A stretch of DNA of 64,000 nucleotides from Hansfordia pulvinata. Lineage: Eukaryota; Ascomycota; Sordariomycetes; Xylariales. Positions 1-10,612 of this stretch are shown piece after piece (within the stretch, counting starts at the first letter, position 1; every line of letters starts with the position of its first letter). The stretch covers positions 1,240,001-1,304,000 of the forward strand of contig BJKQ01000014.1 of NCBI GenBank assembly GCA_006538405.1. The letters run 5' to 3'. The notes below the pieces were generated by a model. That model worked only from the letters and a program-made list of their open reading frames with translations, had not been told where the DNA came from and did no database searches. A program made the position numbers and the translations under genes.

Positions 1-377
1 ATGCAGCAAACCTATAGAGCCACAGGCGTTCCCAATGGTTTGTTTGAACCAGATGACGGGTTCGTCAGGCCCGACGCCTTGGTAGTCGCTCTTGCCGCTA
101 TCCTCGGCCTGGCGTTCTTGGTGCCATGCTGGTGTGAGGGTGATGATGACGAGAAGTGCCAGGACAGGACGGGGCACGAGGGCCAACAGATCGGGGTCGT
201 CGAGGGACCAGACATCGTGGAAGGCAAGTTGCGGTGACAAGCCCAGTGTCCTAGCCAATCGATTCATGACCTCGGGGTTGTTCTCTGGGAGTTATGATGA
301 GCGGTGATTGCGGCTTGGGGGAGCCGGTCTGATGACCCACCGAGCATGGTCCACACTTTCTTCGGCTCGGGCTCCAT
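1..377 (-). CDS. Ubiquitin carboxyl-terminal hydrolase (UCH, peptidase C12), 5' part, runs off the left edge
   Basis: Deubiquitinase of the UCH family (yeast Yuh1, human UCH-L3 type), which removes small adducts from the ubiquitin C-terminus in cytosol and nucleus. The minus strand reads 107 residues. Exon 1 is 377..341, giving MEPEPKKVWTML plus one base. Exon 2 is 284 down to base 1. The 56-bp intron (285..340) has GT...AG ends and the join keeps frame. Seen directly: NNPEVMNRLARTLGLSP, then FHDVWSLDDPDLLALVPRP, then QTIGNACGSIGLLH ending at base 1. The last is the UCH active-site motif, with catalytic Cys100 (codon 24..22) and oxyanion Gln94. The catalytic His and Asp lie beyond the left edge. 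A plus-strand frame over the same bases is a shadow. Family call is very secure; the start depends on the inferred intron. Confidence 0.9.
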
Positions 378-3300
378 GATGATAGCTGGGCAACGCCGAA
401 AAAATAAGGGCTTGAGACGAGTGACGATACGGGACAGAAAGTTGGCCGGGGCTGGCTAGCTCTTGTGAAAAGCGCAAAGCAGTCGCATATGACGGGAGTC
501 TGGACTCTGGCTGGAGATTCTTGGGTACTGAGATGGATGGTGAATCACGGAAACAGGCGGCGCCAGGTCCACGGGTGAGAGGGACTGGACACGACATGTT
601 TTTGTGGGGGGAGCAGGTACCTAGAGAACCTGGCACCTCAGTCCATCGCATCCGTCGTCGCAACTGCCTCTCTGCCTGCCGTGCCTGCACAGCTTCCTTC
701 GTCTACGGCAGGCGCGCGAAGCCGCCTGTCTAAGCCGACGAAGTACTTACCTAATCGTACAGGCACAGCAGGCACAGCAGCTGGAGGCTCGGCACGCACG
801 GCACGCTCCTGTCCACGTACGAGCTGGAAGGCACCGCTCACCAATCTAAGCACCGCAAGGTACCTAGATACCCATCTAAGGTAGGTAGACTGGGAAGGCG
901 CGTGGACTGGTTGTCCACTGGCGAGCAGCTGTCTCTTTACGGAAATGGGAATGTAAATACGGGGGCCTGACCTGATGGGATTGTGCGAGCATCGTTATCG
1001 TGTAGGCCGAATGTCCCCTTCAACATTGCATTTGAATGGATGTTTCCTGGCTGATCTGGTCGGCTCCGGTACCTTCCTAACTGACGAGTAAGGTCGCTTC
1101 GGAGGCAGGACCAGAGAATGATTGGATCATGGCACTAGGTCGTGTGGGCGTGCAGGTGCAAAGTCAGCGGTAGCCGGAGCCCGGTGCTGTCCGGTTGAGC
1201 TGGATTGCTTCAGCTTCTGCAGGCAGCAGCAGCTAGACGTCATGCACGGGGAAAATCCCGAATTGCAGGTCTTCCCCACTCGTCGGTCGAGGAGGTACGA
1301 GAGCTGGATGTGTCTAAGGTAAGTAATTACGGCACCTGCCCGAGGGATGCGTGGTACCGAGTGGAAGTGGTGGTGGTGGTCTCGGATGGCGGGGAGCTAC
1401 TCCGTAGAGCCACTGCGAAGCTAAAAGTAAGCAACGCCAACCCGGGCCCCTATGGCCCCTCATTATGGGAGAAATAGAGGGTCAGTGAGGCAATCGAGAA
1501 CCTCCACCGGGGCAACCTGCGAACAATGCTGCATCTGCTCGGCTCATGGCTCATCCGAATGCAGCAATTTGAAGCCCCGCGATACTTGCATATTGGATTG
1601 TTTCGGTCCTTGGATCTAAAGGTACATGTACCTACCAGGCAAACTCCTACCTACATACATGTACGTACATAAGGAAGTACCTAACCTAACCTGGATTCCA
1701 TACCTAAAGTGAAGTATGTGCCTCAGTCACCCTGTCAAGGGAAAGCAGCTGTTACATGTAGTTAGGTAGTAAGGCGGGTAGCGGAGGTGTCTCTTAGCAC
1801 AAAGGGAAATTGATACAGAGGTACTCGTAGCCTGACCTCCTCACGTACCCGTAGTGGTTTGGCACGATTGGGTACCTGGGTACCTAGGACAATCGTGAGA
1901 CGGCAAGTTCCACTGCCAGCCCGGGCACCACACGCCATGGCCATGGACAGGATCTTGTTATCGTAGCTGGGGACCGCGCTGGGTCGCGACTCTTGCCAGC
2001 TTGTGTCGTCTCATCTGCGTGTTGGCATCCAATGCTTCGGATCTCCTGCCTAAACCAGATGGCGCTTGAGAGCCAGCGCGCGCCCGGGGCTGGATCTGCG
2101 TGCCCCCGCCGCCGCGGGCCTGGATTTATTCTCCTTGGCCCGTCATACTGTCGTCGTCCTGGTGGTCTCGGCTTAGCCAGCCCCGCTCATCAGCACCCAA
2201 CGAGGGCCTCTCATGCGGGCACGGGCGGTGATTCGCCGCCTCTTGTCTCATTGCGCGCCATCGAGTTGACAGCTGCAGGACCGGCCTGCTTTGCATACGC
2301 GTATCATCTGGTGTGAACACACATAATAAATGCATGGACTGACGGACTTGTCCGACGCCTCCACCGCTACGCAGCTTTTTCCTGCAGCGGAGATCATTGC
2401 TGTTGCGTCTTGCGCAAGAGCGGGTGCTGTCCGCACACCCGCCTCCGTGCTAATAACGTCCGCCATTCTGCCCAGGACGCTGCTACTCATCATCACTGCA
2501 GCAGCTCTCCACGGCAGATCTGCGAGTTGCGAGTTGCACGGCCTGGTCTATTCGATGTCATCCTTGTGTTCTGCCGTATCGAGACTGTCCAGAACTCGGA
2601 AAGGTCCAGGGACTTATGGCTCAGCTAAACTTGCAAGACTTCATAGCGAGGTTCTGAAAAACGACTGTTGTCTCTTGATCAATAACACGGGGTTGCCGTT
2701 CCCGTCTTTTCGTGATGCATGAGTTCTGCGATAGTCTCGAAACGTCAAACGAGCCTCAAAGACCTTTCAGTATCGATGTTTCCGACGGCACGCCCAGTCG
2801 AAGTGGTCCAGAGGCCATGTTCGCTCTCGAGGGTTCCATTGCCCAGCGTGCCTACGGGGCTTCTGGCCTCTGTCGACATTAGATGCACCGAACGGCGTGG
2901 TGCAGTTCAGTTGTTGCATTAGTGCCTACGTCCCGCGATTCCAGATCCCATCACAATGCCTGACCGTCCCGAGTTGCTATCCCCGTTTGTCGGCTACCAT
3001 CGATATCTGAAGAACATTGTATATCCCCGAGATTCGGACAAAGCCAATTTTCCAGGCACGTTATCCGAGAAACACATATAGGGATGGACCTGAAAGGTCT
3101 GCGACTCAGCAGCGTGCAGAGCAATACCTTCGCAGAAGCTTATGGTCAGTTCTGCAATCGACCCACCCCCAGCTCAACTCGGTTTCCGTGGCTTTTTTTT
3201 CGATTTCAACGACTTCAAGCGAATAGAGAATACAGCATTGGAGAGTCGGCTGGTGTAGGTATGCAAACCTCCACACGGGGACAATGGCATGAACACACAG

Positions 3301-3551
3301 CTCCTCGACAAAGCCACGGCTAGGAATGCGGCTTTCTCTCTCACGGGGGGGACAAAGGACGGTGTTCAGGCGAGAAGACCACCAGTACCTTGTTCTCGCC
3401 CTACGCAACGCGCCATAATCAAGTTCCAGACCGGCCTGGCACCGGCAACATAGTACATTATCAAGTCGTCCCTGCTGAACAACAAGCTCCTATTCAGTGC
3501 AGGCAGAACAGGAAACAATGCCCCGCAGCAACTGCCTTAGAAAAGGGACCC
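378..3551. other. Intergenic, no supported gene
   Basis: Only short, compositionally random frames are seen on either strand. The stretch holds many GGTACCTA/TAGGTACC-type words, for example near 617, 859, 1621, 1655-1690 and 1873. The last few hundred bases are the promoter side of the gene starting at 3715. Confidence 0.6.
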
Positions 3552-3559
3552 TATATAAG
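3552..3559 (+). promoter_or_regulatory. TATA box (TATATAAG)
   Basis: A perfect TATATAAG lies about 160 bp upstream of the ATG at 3715. Assuming a start site about 30 bp downstream, the 5' leader would be about 125 nt. No comparable TATA match was noticed in front of the housekeeping genes here, so this gene may be inducible; that is inference. Confidence 0.5.
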
Positions 3560-3714
3560 AGCGCAGTGTGCACCCCTGTAAAGCAGGCGTCGTTGTCTTG
3601 ACCGCACTATCGGATTCATAAGCATACTCGACCCATTTCAGCCACGAATACTACACGCTGACAGACTTACAGCATACTTACAGGGTGTTTCCCAGATACG
3701 GATTGGACCAGCAG

Positions 3715-4881
3715 ATGTGCATTGAGACTCATTACAGGTGCGCTAGGTGCCGCACCCAGCAGCAAAAGATGACACATTGTGTCCAGTTCTCGAGACTGAA
3801 GAGGTCGGGGAATCTTCTCACGCTCTGTCTCTTTGGTCGGCAGAAGCGCCAAGATTGCGGGCGCGTCTTTCTCCATGCTGATACGAGCAAGCTGCTCTGC
3901 CCGAGATGCCTAACTCATGCCCGACAGCCCCCATCTAGACAGGTTATCCACGAAGACCATGGTCAGTCGACCGGCGAGACGGAGAAGGTCCAGAGACTGG
4001 TAACGCAGGCAGGTTCCATGACTACAAGAACTACGACAGAACAGCTCAACAGAGCCAGCGGAAATAACCGATTCGAAGAATCTACACAAAATACCCGAGA
4101 AACAAGCGGCCGCATATCACCTAAGAACAACCAAATCGCCAGCGGAAGGCACATACCAGTCACAGTCGCCCTCCAAACGGACCCGAGAGACGCAAATAGC
4201 CAAAAGCATCAGCGTCTCCACGGGGGCCGTGCCCCTGGAAAGAATTTGAGTTCAAGAAGATTTGACTCCAACTTTAACGACCCGAGAAGTCACCGTGGCG
4301 GACGTCGGGCGGGCAGCAACAGAGGACATGTGGAGAGAGGCCAAAAGCCGCCGTCTCTTTCACGATCGTCGCACGGAGCACCCGTACCAAAGCCCATGCC
4401 GGGAGCGGCGGAGAATGTCTCTAGATCACGTCCGGGGCTGCCACCGAGCCGTGATCGAAGAACCGACCGACCGGAGAGAACCAGGCAGATCAGGCGCGTC
4501 AGAGGATACAGGACCCTGAAAGCCGCCAATACGCCTCGCGGCAGTACCGATATCCCCATCCCGACGTACCAATATCACCTAAACTGCATGGTGAGCCAAG
4601 AAAGAGGCGAGCAGTCTTCTCACCCAGGAATCATCGATCAGCCAAGAAACATGCCACAGTACCCTTCGCAGTACGGGTTGTTGTCGCCTACCAACGACAC
4701 ACAGCCCAAAGGTTCAAAGAGCACGCATCTATCTACAGCATCGGCCTGGGAGCGAATTGGTAGAACATTGGGTGTTGAGGCCAGATTCGGAAAACCCGGA
4801 GATGATTCAGAGGTCTCTTTTGCCTGCAAGGACTCAAGGAAGATCTCGGAGACCAAGATAGACACCTTTCGACGTTTCTGA
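3715..4881 (+). CDS. Cys-rich N-terminal, basic disordered protein of unknown function
   Basis: A single uninterrupted frame of 388 residues from the first in-frame ATG, which gives MCIETHYRCARC. The frame is open a little further upstream but without an ATG. The first 70 residues contain eight Cys (about 2, 9, 12, 22, 38, 48, 62, 65) with two CxxC pairs and nearby His, which looks like a metal-binding fold. From about residue 85 the protein is polar and rich in Arg, Ser, Gly and Pro, with no signal peptide or membrane segment, so it looks disordered. Third codon positions are much less C-biased than in the neighbours, suggesting low expression or a young gene. A TATA box lies at 3552. It resembles lineage-restricted fungal proteins with an N-terminal Cys cluster, but no function can be assigned. 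An unseen upstream exon is possible, since CCCAG precedes the frame near 3690. Confidence 0.6.
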   Translation: MCIETHYRCARCRTQQQKMTHCVQFSRLKRSGNLLTLCLFGRQKRQDCGRVFLHADTSKLLCPRCLTHARQPPSRQVIHEDHGQSTGETEKVQRLVTQAGSMTTRTTTEQLNRASGNNRFEESTQNTRETSGRISPKNNQIASGRHIPVTVALQTDPRDANSQKHQRLHGGRAPGKNLSSRRFDSNFNDPRSHRGGRRAGSNRGHVERGQKPPSLSRSSHGAPVPKPMPGAAENVSRSRPGLPPSRDRRTDRPERTRQIRRVRGYRTLKAANTPRGSTDIPIPTYQYHLNCMVSQERGEQSSHPGIIDQPRNMPQYPSQYGLLSPTNDTQPKGSKSTHLSTASAWERIGRTLGVEARFGKPGDDSEVSFACKDSRKISETKIDTFRRF

Positions 4882-5642
4882 ATACCTATTCAAGGCCCAA
4901 AAGTAGACACCTCTTCGGCTTTCGGACCAGAAACTCTGTTAGTGGTTCCGAAGAGCCAGAGCCGTTTCACAGCGCCTCACAATACGTAATTATTTATATA
5001 TTTGTATATACCTATGTACACGGGCAAGTGGTAATGTTGGGCTGGAAACGTGGATGGGCCCGAAGCATTGCCCCGTGAAGCAGAGTATAAATCGAAACTC
5101 TTGACCCGAGGCTCCTTCAATTCAAAAAATGTGCAAGAACGCTCCGAGAGAAAAACCAATCTGCGACATTCGGCCGTGTCGTCATGGTGGGACCCACACC
5201 TGAACCTGTGTTTCCTTGGCTAGCCTGCCTGATGAACTGCAGCTGACGCAAATGACGAATCGATCGCATGGCTCTTAATATATGCATCGGCCTCATATCC
5301 GGAGCAGTGCAGAGAGAGTGAAGTGCGCCGTACTGTCGAGTCCAAATCAGAGTCTTCAAGGGAAGCGGGCAAGAAATGGCAATATGCAAGCAGTACCGCT
5401 TGTCCTGGCAGGTCAGAGACAGCCGGCCATTCAACTCTGGCTGCCGCACACTCCACATGTGCAGCTGGCGGTAGGTTCCTTGCAGCATGTGAGACCCAAG
5501 TGTATATGAGGGATGAACGAGATGGCCGTTTGAGGTCAATGTTCATTTGTCTTGGCCTGCGGAGAGCTGCTCTTGACCGTACCAGCCGTCCACTGTGCGC
5601 ACATGGCAACACAGTCTCCATCTTTGTCGGCCGATTGGAAGC
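4882..5642. other. Convergent 3' intergenic region
   Basis: It lies between two converging genes. It holds an A/T-rich patch near 4980-5015 suited to 3' end formation. No coding sequence is supported; open frames at 5117-5621 lack coding character. Confidence 0.6.
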
Positions 5643-6374
5643 CTACTGTGTTTTCGCATCCTTGCCGGCTTTTAACTTGGCGACTTCGGCGCTTGTCGCC
5701 TTCTCGACACGGCTCTGCAATTCGCGGCGGTATCCAAACTTGAAGAGAACTTCGAGCCAAACAAAGAGAGGGGCAAGGAACAAGGCCTGGACTAGGTTGT
5801 CGAGGAGAGCAGGCGCGCGACCTTCAAAGAGACCGTGGCCGAGAAACTGTAGGAGCCAGCAGACAACGTGAACTCCCAGGGCGACCTTGTTGGTGGTATC
5901 AGGATCGTGGGTAAGAGCGGCTTTGCCGGCGGCGGTGGCGGCAAGGCATATGGCTCCCAGTATGGTGCCGGCGACAGGTTCTAGTAAGACGTAGAGGCCG
6001 CCGTAGGCCAGGGCGCCGATTGTGCCCAAGTTCAGGTCGAGGTTATGAACAGTCAGGAATTCAGGCAGGGGGATGAGGGTTCCTGAGTTGGCGGCCTTTG
6101 GAGGTGGAGGATACCGTCAGCAGAGAAAAGAGATGGGCCAGTTTGACCAGGAGCACTTGGGCGGAACAATGCGACCTACCAGGGTGAAGCCGGTGAAGAG
6201 AATGAGGGGCACGCAGACCACATGGATGGCAACATTGCCGGGATTTTGGTGATAGGAGCCGTACTGAGAGCGAGATGGCATGACGCGGGTCAGCAAAGCA
6301 GAGCAGAGGAAAGGGGGGAGGAGATGGCGGCGCGAGCGTACAAAGACGAGCTGTTTTTCCAGATTGAGCGCCAT
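5643..6374 (-). CDS. MPO1: MPO1-like 2-hydroxy fatty acid dioxygenase (DUF962/YGL010w family)
   Basis: ER membrane protein. Yeast Mpo1 is an Fe(II)-dependent dioxygenase that alpha-oxidises 2-hydroxy fatty acids in phytosphingosine breakdown. Three exons: 6374..6342 (MALNLEKQLVF), 6263..6180 (YGSYHQNPGNVAIHVVCVP onward) and 6095..5643. The introns are 6264..6341 and 6096..6179, both GT...AG, and all joins are in phase. The product is 189 aa, usual for the family. The N-terminal YGSYHQNPGN and the HVVCVPLILF segment carry the conserved His residues of DUF962, followed by GTLIPLPEF and several hydrophobic segments (LGTIGALAYGGLYVLLEP; WLLQFLGHGLFEGRAPAL). The C-terminus is a short charged helix. 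It converges on the unknown gene to its left. The family is clear; yeast-like catalysis is inferred by homology. Confidence 0.92.
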
Positions 6375-8272
6375 GTTGGGGGCCCGACTCCCGCCGAGAG
6401 TCAGAGTTGACAATTGTTTCGGCGATAGGGCTAGAGGTGAGAAGCGGAAAGCCGCGCCGAGGGAGACGGGTGTCGGGGAGATGGTGAGGGGGCAGTGATG
6501 GGCACTGAGCGAGGTTGAGGATGCGCCCGAGGTGCAGCTGAAGACACCAACACGTGCCTTTGCGATCAGAGCACGAGAGCAGGCGGCAAGATGAGCTCTT
6601 TGGCGGCGCCGCTTTCTGCGGGACTGTGGGCGATTATGTCCGGGCACATAGGACGGTGGCAGTGCCGGACGTGCTTGGAGGGTCGTTGAGGGCTGGTGAT
6701 GGACTCGGAGGTAGCTGTTCGCAGCTGGGCGGCCGAGGGTTGATGAGGCGAGCCGAGTTAATAATTTGACAATGGTCTCCCGCCCACAAGGCTCCTTCAT
6801 TCCTGACCTGTCTACCTTGCTACGCGTGCCTATGGTGAGCAGTCCGTTAGTAAGGCTTGGACAGATTCTCCACTGTTCCAGGCAAGAGATGTACCTCCCG
6901 TCCTAAGCGCGTTGAAGGTCGGGCTACCGTTGGTGCGCCAGAAAGTATCTTTCTGCAGCTGGAACACTGGCGTTTGAGCGCTTCGAGTGGCAGCAGGTAC
7001 CTACGCGACGAGCCAGGTGCGAGTACCTTACTCGAATGATTGGAAGGCATGGAAGGTACAGGCGCTCAAGAGAGTTGGAGGTACATCTCAAAGCACCCTC
7101 TCAACTAGATCTAGCCTGTACTTCTCAAGTTCTTCTACTTGAGATCATGCACCAAATCCTGCTGCGCCGCGGTCCAATTAGCTTGAGAGGGTAATGTCGG
7201 TACGGGGAGCTACAGCTGAAGCAGCCAGATGCGACTACTGACGGAGTACCTGCTGCCCAGCCCAAGCAAGGCTGCGTAGGTGTCTACAGAGTGTACTCGT
7301 ACACTCGTACCTCACCTTCCGTGACTGGCCACCCGCGCACTCGAGCAGGAGGTAGGAGCAACTTGCACGCACATCCGATCCTCCGCCGCCGCAATCAATC
7401 ACCATTCCGCATCACCTCACCCATCCCATCTTCAGTCCGACTCGCCTCGTCGACGTCAGCCTCCATTGCGAGCTGCACACTCCTTCCGCTCCGGTATCAT
7501 CGTCGCCGCCCCGACCGACCCTCACCACCCGCCAGATCCATCCCGCCGCGCACCGAGCTCGAGAGCAGCCTCGTCGGAAAAATCGCTGCTCGTCGATCCG
7601 GCCCACCTCCGCCTGTCGTTATCGTCTTTGCGACTCACCTCCCACCTCTGGCCACGGGACCCCGTCACTGCTGTCGCGCGCTCGTCTCGGCTCAGTCTTC
7701 TGATCAGTCACCTCGCGCGCTCAGGGTTGACCTGGTGTGGCGGTCTGGTTCGGTCCGGTCTGGCCCCGTCGCGTCGCGTGTTGCCCACCACCTCTCCATC
7801 ACGACGTCTCGGCCCTGCTCCCCTTGTCGGCCACGCCACTTGTCGTCATTCTAGCCGTCGCTCCGCTGTCGCTGCTTTCGCTAGCTATCGTCAGAGTCCA
7901 ACGGCTCCAGTCACCACATCGACCGCCCCCGCCACGCCCCTTCCCTCCCGCAGCCCGACAGATTCAAAGCCACTCAGCCACGTGCCTGACCTCTCAGCCC
8001 TCCCTACGGCTGCTCGCGCTCCTTGTCGCGCACCTCTTCGCCGTCGCCCTCAGTATTCCCTCTTGACTACCTGTCTCAGGGCATGATCTCTGCCCTTCGA
8101 TTCGGGTCCCGGGCACTTTGGACATAGAAGAAGAGCAATCCCTGGTCACTGCTTTTTTGCGCCTCCGCGACCGCATTTGGACCCTGTTGCTGGCAAATAC
8201 TTCCCATCGACTCGGGCGCCCCCTCCCCTTCCAAGCCGTACCCGTGCCCAAGGACTCGATCTCGCAGCCATC
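6375..8272. other. Divergent promoter region between MPO1 and RPB7
   Basis: No gene is supported. The right half (about 7330-8270) is strongly C/T-rich, as in leaders of highly expressed fungal genes, and gives long Pro/Ser/Arg-rich frames that are composition artefacts. TACTCGTA occurs at 7294-7301, with a related CACTCGTAC just after it. Confidence 0.6.
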
Positions 8273-8966
8273 ATGTTCTTCCTATATAATCTGGAGCGCC
8301 GCGTCACGCTGCATCCGTCTTACTTCGGTAAGAACATGCACGAACTGGTCACCGGCAAGCTCCTCAACGACGTTGAGGGCACGTGTACCGGCAGCTACTA
8401 CATTATTTCGATCATGGACACATTTGACATCTCCGAGGGTCGGATCCTGCCCGGGAGCGGTCTTGCCGAGTTCACTGTCGGCTATCGTGCGGTCGTCTGG
8501 AGACCCTTCAAGGGCGAGACGGTACATGAACCCTTCCGCCGGTTTCTGACCTGGTTCCCCGTCCCTTGCTGACCTATCTCTGCCCAGACCGATGCGGTAG
8601 TCGTTTCCGTCAATCAGCACGGCTTCTTCGCCGAGGCCGGCCCGCTCCGCATATTTGTCTCCGCTCACGTAAGGTTCCGCAATGCTGTTTTCCCTGTTGC
8701 CCGGCAGCCTTGTTGACCCTTCCAAAGTTGATACCCAGTGATGTCAAATGGGACGCGAATGCGACGCCGCCCCAATTCACCGACAATGAGTCCGTCATAA
8801 TCGAAGTCGGCACACATGTGCGAATCAAGATTCTCGGTACCCGTGCCGAGGTCGGCGAACTATGGGCTATCGGCAGCATCAAAGAAGACTATCTCGGGTG
8901 CGTCTCTCAACCCACTAACCCCCACCCCCATGTGCTGATGCCGTGTTCGCCAGCACACTTGAGTAA
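8273..8966 (+). CDS. RPB7: RNA polymerase II subunit RPB7
   Basis: Subunit of the Rpb4/Rpb7 stalk of nuclear RNA polymerase II, which binds emerging RNA. Four exons: 8273..8521, 8588..8668, 8728..8897 and 8954..8966. All introns are GT...AG and in phase, giving 170 aa (yeast Rpb7 has 171). The N-terminal RNP-like domain begins [19 protein letters not shown] and continues with [15 protein letters not shown]. The C-terminal S1/OB domain starts near [17 protein letters not shown] and ends [12 protein letters not shown]. The last exon contributes only three and a third codons before the stop, so it is easily missed. The C/T-rich leader suits a housekeeping promoter. Identity is secure. Confidence 0.95.
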
Positions 8967-9986
8967 ACCAGCTGGAACTGGTGTTCAAAGATACTCGACT
9001 CAGGCCTCGGCTGGTCTTTACAAGGCCGTTGGGCGGAGGCCCGGCGGCAGGCCTCGTGCCGGTGTGTCAGCCATTAGCCGGCTGTCCTGGCTCGAGGGCG
9101 GACTGAGCCGCGCAATACGCCAAGTCCTCGCATCGCGCTGGTCGATTCCAGCCTGGGCAAAAGAAGAAGAAAAAACAAGGGAAGAAAAGGGCGTTCTCTA
9201 CGTGTTCCAAAGGAAACACCAATGTCTTGCCCGCCAGTACTGCAGTGTGATGTTGATTGCGTATGCGCCAACATGGTCACCTTTTACCTCGTCTCGGTCG
9301 ACGCGGATATACCCCGAACATTTACGAACCAACACAAAAATCCAAAGCGAGGGCCGTCGAGCCTGTACAACCATGCCACGAAAAAATCTTGGTGAGGAAG
9401 GGCGAATAAGTAGGTTGGATGGGCTAGTCTAGGATCCCCCGTACAGTGCACTTCTCGATTGGCGGGCTTTTACCCCGTTTCGAGGCAGATAATAGAAGAC
9501 CTCGCGGTCGCCTCCAACAGTGTGGACGGGCCCTCGCCCTTGCGTGCCTATTTGTGTACAGCTCATGGCAGTGACCGTTTGCCCTATTATTGTCTGCTCC
9601 ATGGGTCGAGACACGAATGAGTGCTGAATCTGGTTGCGTAAGGGGTCATGGGCCAGTCGTCGCCTGGGTCTTGGGTCCTGGCATTCTCGCCTTAATAATC
9701 ACCGATGCTATAGATACAATCAGTTGACAAAGCAGAGCCAGCCTCGTCTGCGGGCAGATTGGGACTCCAGGTGTAAGGGGACACATCATCGTGGGAGAGA
9801 GCTGTGAGGGGGAATGGAAGGCCAAAGACCGGGTAGGAGAATGGGAGAACTCGGGTATCCTCGCTTACTAGACATGATGGTCTGCAGCTAGGATAGACAG
9901 CTCCGTTGCCCGTCCATCTTGAGGCTGGCCAGATATGTGGGTAGCAACAGAAACGCAGGGCTTGTTGGATCACAAGGGTGAAAGCC
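8967..9986. other. Intergenic, no supported gene
   Basis: It contains the RPB7 3' region, a purine-rich stretch near 9165-9195 and unremarkable unique sequence up to the transposon target site. Neither strand gives a credible coding frame. Confidence 0.6.
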
Positions 9987-9995
9987 AAGTCCCGA
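9987..9995. repeat. Left target site duplication AAGTCCCGA
   Basis: The nine bases AAGTCCCGA abut the left terminal inverted repeat and recur exactly at 10613..10621 abutting the right one. A 9-bp duplication is the typical footprint of Mutator-like transposition. Confidence 0.85.
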
Positions 9996-10038
9996 CGCAA
10001 ACTCTAAAACGCGGCCCTCAGCGAACAGAACGCGGCCC
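9996..10038 (+). repeat. Left terminal inverted repeat
   Basis: Begins CGCAAACTCTAAAACGCGG. It contains two direct copies of AACGCGGCCC at 10008..10017 and 10029..10038, whose starts are 21 bp apart. Confidence 0.85.
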
Positions 10039-10192
10039 ACCCCCATTATTTATTCTCTTATTAGTATGTTATTCAGTGACCGAGGCGCCTCTACAAGGCA
10101 ATCAGTGGACAGTACACTAACAGTAGCTAAGTGATGTACTTTAAGCTGCACTTAAGTACCTGAGTACCTAGCTCACAGGTGGAAGAACCTTA

Positions 10193-10276
10193 CCTGCCCG
10201 CCTGCCTGCCCGCCCGCCTGCCTGCCTGCCCGCCCGCCCGCCTGCCTGCCTGCCTGCCTACTTGCCTGCTTGCCTG
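10193..10276. repeat. CCTG/CCCG tetranucleotide array inside the element
   Basis: About 84 bp of interspersed CCTG and CCCG units, decaying at the right end to CTTG. Its CGCCTGCC words are complementary to GGCAGGCG words of the array at 10354, so the element could fold back internally. Confidence 0.85.
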
Positions 10277-10353
10277 GTACGTTATGGTGAACAGACCCAC
10301 TTTTTCAATCGAAATAAGAGATTTTATGTTATAATAATAAGGTCAGTAAAAAA

Positions 10354-10458
10354 GCAGGCGATAAGGCAGGCGACGAGGCAGGCGATGAGGCAGGCGATGA
10401 GGTAAGCGATGAGGTAGGCGATGAGGTAGGCGATGAGGTAGGCGATGAGGTAGGCGAC
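10354..10458. repeat. 12-bp minisatellite inside the element, about 8.8 copies
   Basis: Unit is G(C/T)AGGCGATGAG. The first four units begin GCAGGCG. The fifth begins GTAAGCG and the remaining ones GTAGGCG, so variant types are blocked along the array. Confidence 0.9.
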
Positions 10459-10569
10459 AAGTTCCTTTGATAAGCCAGTGCTGACCAGTACTTACACTTA
10501 CACCTGATTTAGTACTATTGTACTGTCTTTCTCAGTCCTCGAATAGCAGAATAAACTGTGGGGGGGGGG

Positions 10570-10612
10570 GGGCCGCGTTCTGTTCGCCAGGGGCCGCGTT
10601 TTAGAGTTTGCG
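10570..10612 (-). repeat. Right terminal inverted repeat
   Basis: Reverse complement of the left terminus except for three adjacent mismatches. A G run (10559-10572) sits at its inner side, where the left copy has ACCCCC instead. Confidence 0.85.

Larger units (their letters stand above)
9996..10612. mobile_element. Non-autonomous Mutator-like miniature inverted-repeat element (MULE-MITE), 617 bp
   Basis: The two ends are inverted copies of each other: 9996..10038 and 10570..10612 match at 40 of 43 positions, and the similarity extends weakly past a C/G run to TTTATTC. Perfect 9-bp direct repeats flank the element. There is no transposase frame inside; the interior is a C-rich tetranucleotide array, an A/T-rich centre and a 12-bp tandem array. 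Near-identical termini and an intact duplication suggest a fairly recent insertion. The superfamily is inferred from duplication length and long inverted repeats. An hAT element would normally give 8 bp. Confidence 0.85.

Noticed and set aside
1..237. 78-codon plus-strand frame starting at base 1
   Set aside because: It is antisense to the UCH coding exon, whose active-site motif fixes the real strand.
2330..2722. 130-codon plus-strand frame
   Set aside because: Random composition, no family resemblance, no splice or promoter support.
7291..8086. Overlapping Pro/Ser/Arg-rich frames upstream of RPB7
   Set aside because: Produced by the C/T-rich leader; several frames are open at once and none has protein-like character.
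10193..10458. Regular repeats that might be taken for a CRISPR array
   Set aside because: Units are contiguous 4- or 12-bp tandem repeats without unique spacers, in a fungal genome.
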